A stretch of 54,646 bases of DNA, from assembly GCA_022820625.1 (NCBI GenBank), contig JAJEFE010000081.1, positions 1-54,646 on the forward strand. The letters run 5' to 3'. Below are positions 46,863-54,646 of the stretch, in pieces. The stretch comes from Gammaproteobacteria bacterium. GTDB taxonomy: Bacteria; Pseudomonadota; Gammaproteobacteria; Steroidobacterales; Rariloculaceae. The notes under the pieces were generated by a model. The model worked only from the letters and a program-made list of their open reading frames with translations. It ran no database searches and was not told the origin of the DNA. How positions within the stretch are numbered: the first letter of the stretch is position 1; each line of letters starts with the position of its first letter. Position numbers and translations under genes: made by a program.

Positions 46863-48308
46863 ATGGCTAGCCGACGGCCAATGTATTCCCGAATTGGCGT
46901 TTCCACCACGCTGAATTACCTGTGCGTAATGTTTGCGGTCGCGGGCCTTTCCACAACCTCCGCGCAGCAATCCGGCCTCCCTGACTCGCCGGCGGTTCCG
47001 GAATCCGGGCCGTCCGACGGGGAATCCATTGCCGGGCTGGCCACGGCAGTGGCGGCGCTGGCCGCCGAGGAGGAGGTTCTCGAAACGCCCGGACCGGAGA
47101 TAGAAGCCTTTGTCACCCGTCTGGAAGCGCAACTGACGCTGCGGGACCGGCTCGACCGCGGCGAGTATTCCGAAGCCGTTCCCGTCGCGGCGCGATTGGT
47201 GGAGTTGACCTCGGAGGAGTTCGGCGAGCGTTCAACCGAGACCGCCGTGGCGATTTCGAACCTTGCCGAGAGCCAGCGAAGGGCAAGACTGTACGAGGAT
47301 GCGGAGCAGAACTTTCTGGCGTCCGTCGATCTCTTTCGGCAACTGGGCGGCGAGTTCTCCGAATCGGTGATCACGCCCCTGGTCGGACTCGGAGTCACCT
47401 ACCAGAGCATGAATCTGCATCCGGAAGCGGTGACCGCACTGGAGGAGGCGCGCACGGTGAGCCGCCGAATCCATGGGCTGCTCGGCGAGCAACAGGTCGA
47501 CATCCTCAATCACATCGCCAATTCCATGGTCAGCATGGAAATGTACGAGGAGGCCGACACCCAGAGACTCGCGGGCCTGCGGATCATGGAGCGCCTGCAC
47601 GGCGAAAACTCGCTGGAGATTCTTCCCGAACTGTACCGGCATGCGATGTGGTTGCGGGACGGCTACCGCTTCGACCGGGAGCGCGACTATTACGGCCGCG
47701 CGATGAACATCATTCGCAGCCTTCAAGGCAACCAGAGCCCGCTGATGGCGCAACCGCTTCGGCAGATCGGCAACAGCTTCCGGGTGCAAAAACTGCCCGA
47801 GGGCCGCGGCATCGGCTCGCTCAAGCGGGCCCTTGAGATTCTCGAGTCACAGCCCGAGCCGGACACGGTTCAGATCGCAAGGGTATTGCGGGACATGGGC
47901 GACTGGAACGTGGCGTTCAGCAAGATCGGGCCGACGGGAGACGAGTATCGGCGCGCCTGGAGCCTGCTGAACGGAATCGGGGACGGTGAAGAACTGCAGC
48001 GGCGCTGGTTCCTCGAACCCGAATACGTGCTCCGCGAGTACCCGAGCACGCGCGGCCTTGCCGATCGCAGCGATCCCGGCGCACTGCCGGGGCACGTACT
48101 GGTGTCGTTCGATGTCCTTCCATCGGGGAGAACGGCGAACATCAGGATCCTCGAGTCCGTGCCGCCCGGCCTGAAGGACGACTCCAGCGCACGCTCCATA
48201 GCACGCTCCCGCTTCCGGCCGAGAGTGATCGATGGAGAGCCCGTGCTGGCCGAGGAGGTCGCCCGGGACTTCACGTTCTACTATACGCCCAGGGAATCCG
48301 ACAACTAG
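46863..48308 (+). CDS. Secreted TPR protein with C-terminal TonB-like domain
   Basis: 481 residues. An N-terminal signal (MFAVAGLSTTSAQQ) exports it. The middle (about 90-380) is a run of tetratricopeptide helices (for example NLAESQRRARLYEDAEQNF). The last about 90 residues (HVLVSFDVLPSGRTANIRIL; RSIARSRFRPRVIDGEPV) look like the TonB C-terminal fold. It probably acts in the periplasm as a scaffold. The next gene has the same architecture, suggesting tandem duplication. Start ATG 46863; ATG 46881 is an alternative. A possible -10 TATGAT lies at 46852-46857. Confidence 0.75.
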   Translation: MASRRPMYSRIGVSTTLNYLCVMFAVAGLSTTSAQQSGLPDSPAVPESGPSDGESIAGLATAVAALAAEEEVLETPGPEIEAFVTRLEAQLTLRDRLDRGEYSEAVPVAARLVELTSEEFGERSTETAVAISNLAESQRRARLYEDAEQNFLASVDLFRQLGGEFSESVITPLVGLGVTYQSMNLHPEAVTALEEARTVSRRIHGLLGEQQVDILNHIANSMVSMEMYEEADTQRLAGLRIMERLHGENSLEILPELYRHAMWLRDGYRFDRERDYYGRAMNIIRSLQGNQSPLMAQPLRQIGNSFRVQKLPEGRGIGSLKRALEILESQPEPDTVQIARVLRDMGDWNVAFSKIGPTGDEYRRAWSLLNGIGDGEELQRRWFLEPEYVLREYPSTRGLADRSDPGALPGHVLVSFDVLPSGRTANIRILESVPPGLKDDSSARSIARSRFRPRVIDGEPVLAEEVARDFTFYYTPRESDN

Positions 48309-48327
48309 AGCGCCGGGTCGCGCAATC

Positions 48328-49440
48328 GTGCAGCGCTGGGGCCACCTGATACTCCTTTCCGCGGCCGTCGCGCACCCGGCACTTGTGGCCGATGAAAATG
48401 AAGCCCGGGCATCGATCGAACGCGGCAGGCTGGAACTGGAGCGCGCTCAACTGGAGGAGGCCCAGGCGAGCTACCTGGAAGGAATCGGCCAACTCACGGC
48501 GGAACTCGGGTCGAACTCGCCGGCGCTCATAGAGCCCTATTCCGAGCTCGCCCGAATCTACATGCTGAGCAACCAGCCTCTGGAAGCGATCACGGTGCTT
48601 CAGACCGCCCGGGATGTCAGCCACGTGAATCTTGGCCTGTTCAACCTGGAGCAAATCCCGCTGCTGGACGAAATAGGCCGCGCGTACCTGATGCTGGGCA
48701 ATACGGTGGAAGCCCGAAATCTCCAGCAGGAACGCCTGAACGTGGCGCTGCGCCGTTTCGGGGAAGACGATCCGCGCACGGTTCCGTACCGCAATCACCT
48801 GGCCGGCTACTACGACCAGTCAAGAATGCGGATGTTGGCGCGGGAGGAGTATGAAGCCGTTGTGGACATCCAGCGCGAAGCGTTCGGTGACGAGGACGGA
48901 CGGCTGCTGATTCCGCTCAGCCAGTTGACCGCCATCGACATCCGCCTCGGCAATACCCGCTCGGCCCGGGGTCAACTGGTGCGCACGCTGGAATCGAGCA
49001 CCAACGCCACGCCGATTCAAAGGGCGAGTGCGCTTGCGGTCCTCGGGGACTGGGAAATGGTTCGTTCCCGCGTGCAAGCCGCGCAGAATTACTATCGGGA
49101 GGCTTACGACACGCTGCACGAGGAACAGCCGGCGCTTGCCGAGGAGTTCTTCGCGTCGCCGCAGTTTGTCGACTTCGCACCGCCGGCAAGCCCGGTGGAC
49201 TGGCAATCGAATCCGGACGGTCACGCCTGGGGATTCATCGAAGTGCAATTCGACGTCTCCGCCGAAGGCAAGGCCGCGAACATCGTCGTCAGCCGTTCAA
49301 GTCCGCCGTTGCTGATGGACCCCCTGTACGCACGGCGGCTGGCCGAGTCCCGTTTTCGCCCGCGTCTGGCAGATGGCGAGCCGGCACCCACCGCGAGCGT
49401 CTTCTATCGCCACGATTTCCGCTACCGGATCAACGAGTAA
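48328..49440 (+). CDS. Secreted TPR protein with TonB-like C-terminus (paralogue of upstream gene)
   Basis: 370 residues: signal peptide (GHLILLSAAVAHPALVADE), TPR helices (LELERAQLEEAQASYLEGIG; MLSNQPLEAITVLQTARD) and a C-terminal TonB-like segment (GFIEVQFDVSAEGKAANIVV; RLAESRFRPRLADGEPA) closely parallel to the preceding protein. GTG at 48328, 20 bp past the upstream stop, is chosen because it places the signal peptide at the N-terminus; the longer in-frame ATG at 48232 lies deep in the upstream gene. Same transcript as 46863-48308. Confidence 0.75.
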   Translation: MQRWGHLILLSAAVAHPALVADENEARASIERGRLELERAQLEEAQASYLEGIGQLTAELGSNSPALIEPYSELARIYMLSNQPLEAITVLQTARDVSHVNLGLFNLEQIPLLDEIGRAYLMLGNTVEARNLQQERLNVALRRFGEDDPRTVPYRNHLAGYYDQSRMRMLAREEYEAVVDIQREAFGDEDGRLLIPLSQLTAIDIRLGNTRSARGQLVRTLESSTNATPIQRASALAVLGDWEMVRSRVQAAQNYYREAYDTLHEEQPALAEEFFASPQFVDFAPPASPVDWQSNPDGHAWGFIEVQFDVSAEGKAANIVVSRSSPPLLMDPLYARRLAESRFRPRLADGEPAPTASVFYRHDFRYRINE

Positions 49441-49506
49441 GGCGGTAGGACAAGCAGAGAGCTGGCGCGGCTCCGCAGCAGTCAGGAACGGCACGGGATC
49501 GGCAAC

Positions 49507-50490
49507 ATGCGCGCCATGGTACTTGAAGGCCCGGATCAGGCACTCTCGTTGCGAACTCTGCCCGAACCCGGCATCGAGCCGGGACAGGTGCTTATCCGCG
49601 TGCAGGCCTGCGCCGTCTGCCGCACGGACCTGCACCTGCTGGACGGCGAGCTTGCCGACATTCCCTACCCCGTGATCCCCGGACACCAGATCGTGGGTAC
49701 GGTGGTCAGGTCCCTGGCCGATACGCTGCCGGCGGGCCGGCGCGTCGGAGTGCCCTGGCTGGGGTATACCTGCGGGCGCTGCCGGTATTGCCGCGACGGG
49801 CTCGAGAACCTGTGCGACCGGGCCGGATTCACGGGTTATACCCGGCCGGGCGGATACGCGGAGCGCCTGGCCGCGGACGCCCGCTACTGCTTCCCTGTCG
49901 ACGAGGCCGTTTCGGCGACGGACATGGCGCCGCTGCTCTGCGGGGGACTGATCGGCTTCCGGGCGCTCGGCATGTGCGCCGAGGCGGAGCATATCGGGCT
50001 TTACGGATTCGGTTCAGCGGCTCACATCGTCGCGCAGATCATCCGCTTTCAGGGCCGCAGCTTCTACGCATTCACCCGGCCGGACGACCGCGACGCCATC
50101 GCATCGGCACGCTCCCTGGGCGCCGCCTGGGCAGGCTCGTCGGAGCGGATGCCGCCGCGGGAACTCGATGCCGCCATCGTCTTCGCTCCGGTGGGCGCCC
50201 TGGTGCCGGCGGCGCTGCGGGCCGTGCGCAAGGGCGGCATCGTCGTGTGCGGGGGGATTCACATGTCGCCGATCCCCGAGTTTCCCTATGAACTGCTCTG
50301 GGGCGAGCGCCAGGTCCGCTCCGTGGCCAACCTGACCCGTGAGGACGGGCGCGCCTTTCTCCGGCTGGCGAGCAGGGTCCCGGTCGCCGCCAGGACCGAG
50401 GTATTTCCACTGAACGCCGCCAACGAGGCCCTGGATCGACTGAGATCCGGCAGGATCACGGGCAGCGCCGTCCTGAGTGTCGCATCGTGA
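49507..50490 (+). CDS. Zinc-dependent alcohol dehydrogenase family protein
   Basis: 327 residues, a medium-chain dehydrogenase/reductase. Catalytic zinc ligands are expected in ACAVCRTDLH and IPGHQIVG; the structural zinc site is CGRCRYCRDGLENLC. The cofactor loop GLYGFGSAAH is less canonical than GxGxxG. It resembles the AdhA-like 'zinc-binding alcohol dehydrogenase family'. It oxidises alcohols or reduces aldehydes; substrate is not predictable. ATG at 49507; it begins 66 bp after the TPR gene. Confidence 0.88.
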   Translation: MRAMVLEGPDQALSLRTLPEPGIEPGQVLIRVQACAVCRTDLHLLDGELADIPYPVIPGHQIVGTVVRSLADTLPAGRRVGVPWLGYTCGRCRYCRDGLENLCDRAGFTGYTRPGGYAERLAADARYCFPVDEAVSATDMAPLLCGGLIGFRALGMCAEAEHIGLYGFGSAAHIVAQIIRFQGRSFYAFTRPDDRDAIASARSLGAAWAGSSERMPPRELDAAIVFAPVGALVPAALRAVRKGGIVVCGGIHMSPIPEFPYELLWGERQVRSVANLTREDGRAFLRLASRVPVAARTEVFPLNAANEALDRLRSGRITGSAVLSVAS

Positions 50491-50607
50491 TCCAGCCGGC
50501 GCGCGGCTGGCAGCCAGGAATACACACGTGTTAACCGCCTATTCTGTCTCAACTTTTGTCAAGCTCGCGGGCGGCGATCGAGAATAGCCCGTATATTGCC
50601 CTGAACC

Positions 50608-51315
50608 ATGCGTGCTTACCGATTACTCCTGGTGGACGACGACACCCAGCTCACTGAGATGCTGGCGGAGTACCTGCAGCCCGAAGGCATGATCGTCACG
50701 GCGGAGGGAACGGGCACCGGGGGCCTCAGGCGGGCCCGGCAGGACGAATACGATCTCATCGTCCTTGACGTCATGATGCCCGGTTTGTCGGGATTCGACG
50801 TCCTTAGGCGGCTGCGGGAAGGCGGTGTGCAAAGCCCTGTACTGATGCTTACGGCACGGGGCGATGACGTCGACCGGATCGTCGGACTGGAAATGGGCGC
50901 CGACGACTACCTTCCCAAGCCGTTCAACCCGAGGGAACTGCTGGCCCGCATCAAGGCGATCCTGCGCCGGGCCAGGGATGCCGGCCCCGATGAAGCGGAC
51001 GAGTTTTCGGTCGGGCCCTACTCGGCCCATATCAAGCGCCGCGAGATTTCCGTGAACGGCGAAGCCCTCAAGCTCACCAACGCCGAGTTCACGATACTGG
51101 TGACGCTGATGCAATCCGCCGGCGAAGTGGTGTCGCGGGACGCCCTGACGCGCACCGCGTTGGGCAGGCAACTGCTGCCCGACGACCGTAGCCTGGATAC
51201 GCACATCAGCAACCTGCGCAAGAAACTGCATGCCGGCAGCGCCGCGGATTCGCCCATTCGCAGCGTGCGCGGCAGCGGTTACGTGCTGATCCCCGAACGC
51301 GAGGCCCTGGAATGA
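50608..51315 (+). CDS. OmpR-family response regulator
   Basis: 235 residues. Receiver domain: acidic pocket LVDDDTQ, phospho-accepting Asp in LIVLDVMMPG (about residue 51), Thr in MLTARGD and Lys in LPKPFNP. The C-terminal winged helix (LTNAEFTILVTLM; DTHISNLRKKLHAG; IRSVRGSGYVL) binds DNA. Most like CpxR-type regulators of envelope stress. The ATG lacks a clear ribosome site and a TATATT lies only 11 bp upstream, so a leaderless start is possible. Overlaps the kinase gene by ATGA. Confidence 0.93.
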   Translation: MRAYRLLLVDDDTQLTEMLAEYLQPEGMIVTAEGTGTGGLRRARQDEYDLIVLDVMMPGLSGFDVLRRLREGGVQSPVLMLTARGDDVDRIVGLEMGADDYLPKPFNPRELLARIKAILRRARDAGPDEADEFSVGPYSAHIKRREISVNGEALKLTNAEFTILVTLMQSAGEVVSRDALTRTALGRQLLPDDRSLDTHISNLRKKLHAGSAADSPIRSVRGSGYVLIPEREALE

Positions 51316-52754
51316 GCCTGTTTCTGAAGATCTTTCTATCCTTCGGCGCCGCCATGGCCGCGACCCTGGTGGCCACGGTCTACATCAGTTTCCAGTTCGC
51401 CCAGGGGGCATTCGATCCGGTGCGGATCGAGCAGCATGACCCCATGGTGAACGAGGCGGCGATCGCACTGGCGGAGCGGGGGGAGCGAGGTCTGCGCAAT
51501 TGGCTGGAGGACAACACCCGCCAGGACTCCGGACTGATACTGCTGATCGTGGACGACCGAGGCGAAGAACTGCTCGACCGGGCGTTGCCGGGCGAGATGA
51601 GGCGACTGTTGCGATTCAGCGTACCCCGGCCGCCGGACGGGATGGCGTTCGGGGGCGGCGACCGCAGTATGGGCCCGCCGCCTGACCGGGACGGCGGCCC
51701 CGGCCGGGAACGCCCCAGCAACCTGCGCCCCGCACAGTTGACGCCGCACCTGGTGGCCGACGACGGGGACGAATACCGGCTGCTGTTCGTAAGGCCTCCC
51801 GTGGCGGTATTCGGCATGCTGGCCTGGCCGGGATCGCGGGCCGCCATCGGCGCGGTGGCGCTGTTGATCGCCGCCCTGACCTCAGGGCTGCTGGCGCGAT
51901 ACATCTCCGCCCCGATCGCCCGCCTGCGGCGCGCCAGCCAGGGCCTGGCCGGAGGCGACCTGGACACCCGGGTGGGCGCCCCGGAACGGGGTTGGGCGAC
52001 GGATGAGGTCGGTGTTCTTTCCAGGGACTTCGATACCATGGCCGAGCGCATCCAGGCGCTGGTCACCGACAAGGAAACCCTGCTCCGGGACATCTCCCAC
52101 GAACTGCGTTCGCCGCTGGCCCGGATTCGCATGGCGCTGGGGCTGGCGCAGCGCAAGGCCAACGACGAGGCGCAGCCGGATCTTGAGCGTATCGAACAGG
52201 AGGCCGAGCGGCTCGACGGGCTGATCGGACAGATCATGACGCTGGCGCGTTTGCGCACGCAGAAGGAACCGGTGCGCGAGCCGGTCAGAATGGACGTAAT
52301 GATTCGGGGCATCGTAGATGATGCCCGCTACGAACATCCTGAAGCGACCGTCAACCTGCATTGCCCAGATCGGCAGGAGATATCCGGGGATCCGAGGGGG
52401 ATTGCCAGCGCAGTGGAAAACGTGGTTCGGAATGCGCTCGCGTATGCAGGTGACGCCGGACCGATCGACGTGGGTGTCGCGGCAGACGCCGGAGACGTGG
52501 TGGTCACCGTCAGGGACCGCGGACCCGGCGTGAGCCCGGAAGATCTGCCGCGAATATTCGAGCCCCTCTACCGGGCGGACGAGAGCCGCGACCATGGCGC
52601 CGCGCCGGCAGGCGGCCCGGGCCAGGGGATCGGGCTTGCCATTACCGCGCGTGTGATGGAACTGCACGGCGGCGATGCAACCGCCGAAAACCGGGCCGGC
52701 GGGGGCCTCAAGGTCATCCTGAGACTCCCCACCGGCAATCGGGACCGCCCGTAG
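51312..52754 (+). CDS. Sensor histidine kinase (CpxA-like)
   Basis: 480 residues: first membrane helix (FLSFGAAMAATLVATVYISF), a periplasmic sensor region rich in Pro/Gly/Arg (about 30-160), second helix (AAIGAVALLIAALTSGLLAR), HAMP linker, dimerisation domain with phospho-accepting His in LLRDISHELRSPLARIRMAL, and an ATPase domain (VENVVRNALAYA; VRDRGPGVSPEDL; GQGIGLAI). Pairs with the response regulator immediately upstream. Signal unknown, envelope stress likely by analogy. Confidence 0.92.
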   Translation: MSLFLKIFLSFGAAMAATLVATVYISFQFAQGAFDPVRIEQHDPMVNEAAIALAERGERGLRNWLEDNTRQDSGLILLIVDDRGEELLDRALPGEMRRLLRFSVPRPPDGMAFGGGDRSMGPPPDRDGGPGRERPSNLRPAQLTPHLVADDGDEYRLLFVRPPVAVFGMLAWPGSRAAIGAVALLIAALTSGLLARYISAPIARLRRASQGLAGGDLDTRVGAPERGWATDEVGVLSRDFDTMAERIQALVTDKETLLRDISHELRSPLARIRMALGLAQRKANDEAQPDLERIEQEAERLDGLIGQIMTLARLRTQKEPVREPVRMDVMIRGIVDDARYEHPEATVNLHCPDRQEISGDPRGIASAVENVVRNALAYAGDAGPIDVGVAADAGDVVVTVRDRGPGVSPEDLPRIFEPLYRADESRDHGAAPAGGPGQGIGLAITARVMELHGGDATAENRAGGGLKVILRLPTGNRDRP

Positions 52755-52771
52755 GCGGGCGCGGATCGCGG

Positions 52772-54046
52772 TTACAGGTTGTAGCCGCGCTCCTCGTGCA
52801 GCACGATATCCAGGCCCTCGGTCTCTTCGTCACCGCTGACGCGCAGCGGTACGATGACGTTGATCGCCTTCAACAGGCCGTAACTCACAGCCGCACACCA
52901 GACGAACGTGGCGACGATACCCACCACCTGCACGCCGAATTGCGCGCCCATGCCCGTGTCGAGGCCCAGGCCGCCGAGGCTGGCGGCGGAGAATATGGCC
53001 GTCAGCAGCAGGCCGATCATTCCGCCCACCGCGTGCACCGGGAACACGTCCAGCGAATCGTCGATCTTCAGCTTGCGCTTGATGAACTGCGTGGCCAGGA
53101 AGCAACCCAGTCCGCCGGCGATACCGATGACCAGGGCGCCCAGGGGACCTACGAATCCGGATGCGGGGGTAATGGTGGCCAGGCCGGCAACCATGCCGGT
53201 GACGATACCCAGTACGCTCGGCTTGCCGTAGCGCACCCATTCGCAGGTCATCCAGGTCAGCGAACCCAGTGACGCGCCGATGTGGGTCACGAGCATGGCC
53301 ATTCCGGCCGCGCCGTCCGCCGCCAGCGCGCTGCCGGCGTTGAACCCGAACCAGCCCACCCAGAGCATGCAGGCGCCCGTGACGGTCATGGGCAGGTTAT
53401 GCGGCGGCATGGCCGTGGTCGGGAAGCCGCTGCGGTTGCCGAGCACCAGCGCCGCCACCAGCGCGGCCACGCCGGCGGTGATGTGGACCACTGCGCCGCC
53501 CGCGAAATCGCGGAAACCCATGTCGGCGAGCCAACCGCCGCCCCACACCCAGTGCGCCACCGGGAAGTAGACCAGCAGCACCCAGGCCGCGATGAAGATC
53601 AGCATGGCGGAAAAGCGCATGCGCTCGGCAATGCCGCCCACGAACAGGGCCGGGGTGATGATCGCGAAGGTGAGCTGGAACATGATGAAGACGGTCTCGG
53701 GATACGTCCCGCTCAGCGCGTCCAATCCGACCCCGCTCAACCAGGCCTTGCCCAGTCCGCCGACGTATCCGCCTACGGTATCGGAAAACGCCATGCTGTA
53801 GCCGCAGACCACCCAGATGACCGAAACCATGCAGGCGATGGCGAAACACTGCATGACCACGGACAGTACGTTTCGATTACGCACCAGCCCCGCATAGAAA
53901 AGCGCCAGGCCCGGCAACGTCATGAAGAGGACCAGCGCGGTGGACGTCAGCATCCAGGCCGTGTCGCCGGAATCCAGTGTCTGACTCCAACCGGCGGCCG
54001 GCAACAGGGCCAGCATCAAGGCTGTGGTAGTTGTTAGTCTTTTCAC
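52772..54046 (-). CDS. amt: Ammonium transporter
   Basis: 424 residues with a cleavable signal (LMLALLPAAGWSQ) and eleven membrane helices. Signature blocks: GLALFYAGLVRNRNVLSVVMQ, GFRDFAGGAVVHITAGVAAL (pore His), GWFGFNAGSAL and HAVGGMIG (second pore His). It imports ammonium. Start is GTG at 54046 with a GAGGGAGAA ribosome site. It lies 13 bp downstream of the PII gene, the classical glnK-amtB arrangement in which PII blocks the channel when nitrogen is plentiful. Confidence 0.96.
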   Translation of the reverse strand: MKRLTTTTALMLALLPAAGWSQTLDSGDTAWMLTSTALVLFMTLPGLALFYAGLVRNRNVLSVVMQCFAIACMVSVIWVVCGYSMAFSDTVGGYVGGLGKAWLSGVGLDALSGTYPETVFIMFQLTFAIITPALFVGGIAERMRFSAMLIFIAAWVLLVYFPVAHWVWGGGWLADMGFRDFAGGAVVHITAGVAALVAALVLGNRSGFPTTAMPPHNLPMTVTGACMLWVGWFGFNAGSALAADGAAGMAMLVTHIGASLGSLTWMTCEWVRYGKPSVLGIVTGMVAGLATITPASGFVGPLGALVIGIAGGLGCFLATQFIKRKLKIDDSLDVFPVHAVGGMIGLLLTAIFSAASLGGLGLDTGMGAQFGVQVVGIVATFVWCAAVSYGLLKAINVIVPLRVSGDEETEGLDIVLHEERGYNL

Positions 54047-54059
54047 TGCGATTCTCCCT

Positions 54060-54398
<339 letters not shown>

Positions 54399-54646
54399 TT
54401 AGCGTCCCCTGGAAGATACAAGTTGGATCAACCCGTTTTTGCCGGGTTTTCGAGCCGCTGATTGTAACGGAGATGGCGTCCGATTGCGCCGGGATTGGCA
54501 GAATCCCAGCGATTCCCGCTAACACATTGAGTTTGCCTGTTGGAACGATTCTTGGGTTGTCCGAGGTGGCGGATCGGTCACTGAGGGGAGCGGTTCCGGC
54601 CGGTTTGTCTCCGGAAGGGTTGCGTGGCCACCTGTTTCCCTGAAGA
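54399..54646. other. Upstream region of glnK
   Basis: No gene is visible. I looked for a sigma-54 promoter (GG-N10-GC) or NtrC sites expected before glnK-amt and found no convincing match; small imperfect palindromes such as GGGATT/AATCCC at about 54490-54510 are present. Confidence 0.3.

Noticed and set aside
54399..54646. Sigma-54/NtrC promoter of glnK-amt
   Set aside because: No GG-N10-GC pair with good flanking bases was found on the minus strand.

Overview
This 54.6 kb window is high-GC bacterial DNA with densely packed, often overlapping genes. The housekeeping content suggests a proteobacterium, most likely an uncultured gammaproteobacterial lineage: proton-pumping pyrophosphatase, CCA-adding enzyme with HD domain, Lhr helicase, EipA/DUF1134 lipoprotein, KorAB-type oxidoreductase with a GltD-like partner, Cpx/OmpR-type two-component pair, and Amt with a PII protein. 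The placement is inferred from gene content only. No rRNA, tRNA or CRISPR array was seen.

Layout. (1) 0-11 kb is accessory and defence-rich. A restriction-type helicase gene has its 3' end cut off by what looks like the end of an IS21-type element. It is followed by a strongly palindromic intergenic element, hppA (minus strand), a VapBC pair, a McrBC restriction system whose mcrC is fused at its 3' end to a second, inverted copy of the hppA tail, a second toxin-antitoxin pair, and a decayed 3' fragment of a polyketide synthase gene. (2) 11.2-13.7 kb holds a divergent pair: a zinc aminopeptidase-like lipoprotein and cca. (3) 13.7-31.8 kb is a biosynthetic region. A free-standing acyl carrier protein and an alpha/beta hydrolase (plus strand) converge on a 3460-residue reducing PKS (minus strand). 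The PKS is translationally coupled to a nucleobase-type permease with a degenerate ATPase-like tail and to an Lhr helicase. The PKS ends in an atypical second KS and a clearly dead, internally deleted AT. (4) 31.9-36 kb holds a P-loop ATPase, rhomboid protease, EipA-like lipoprotein, a small coiled-coil membrane protein and panE. (5) 36.2-41.5 kb is a compact RiPP-like cluster: a 63-residue candidate precursor ending in repeated aromatic-X-Arg triplets, a radical SAM/SPASM maturase, a 2OG-Fe(II) oxygenase and an HExxH protein. A Septu-like ATPase/HNH pair sits on the opposite strand inside it, and an orphan copy of the HExxH gene's 5' end lies next to the oxygenase. (6) 41.5-54.4 kb holds a four-gene YbaK/FAD-FeS/KorA/KorB operon, two TPR-TonB-like proteins, an alcohol dehydrogenase, a response regulator/kinase pair and amt-glnK.

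The two regions most likely to be new biology are the RiPP-like cluster with its embedded defence pair, and the PKS system with a vestigial terminal KS-AT and separate ACP and hydrolase. A diverged second copy of a PKS 3' end shows the terminal KS-AT layout is shared by more than one gene.
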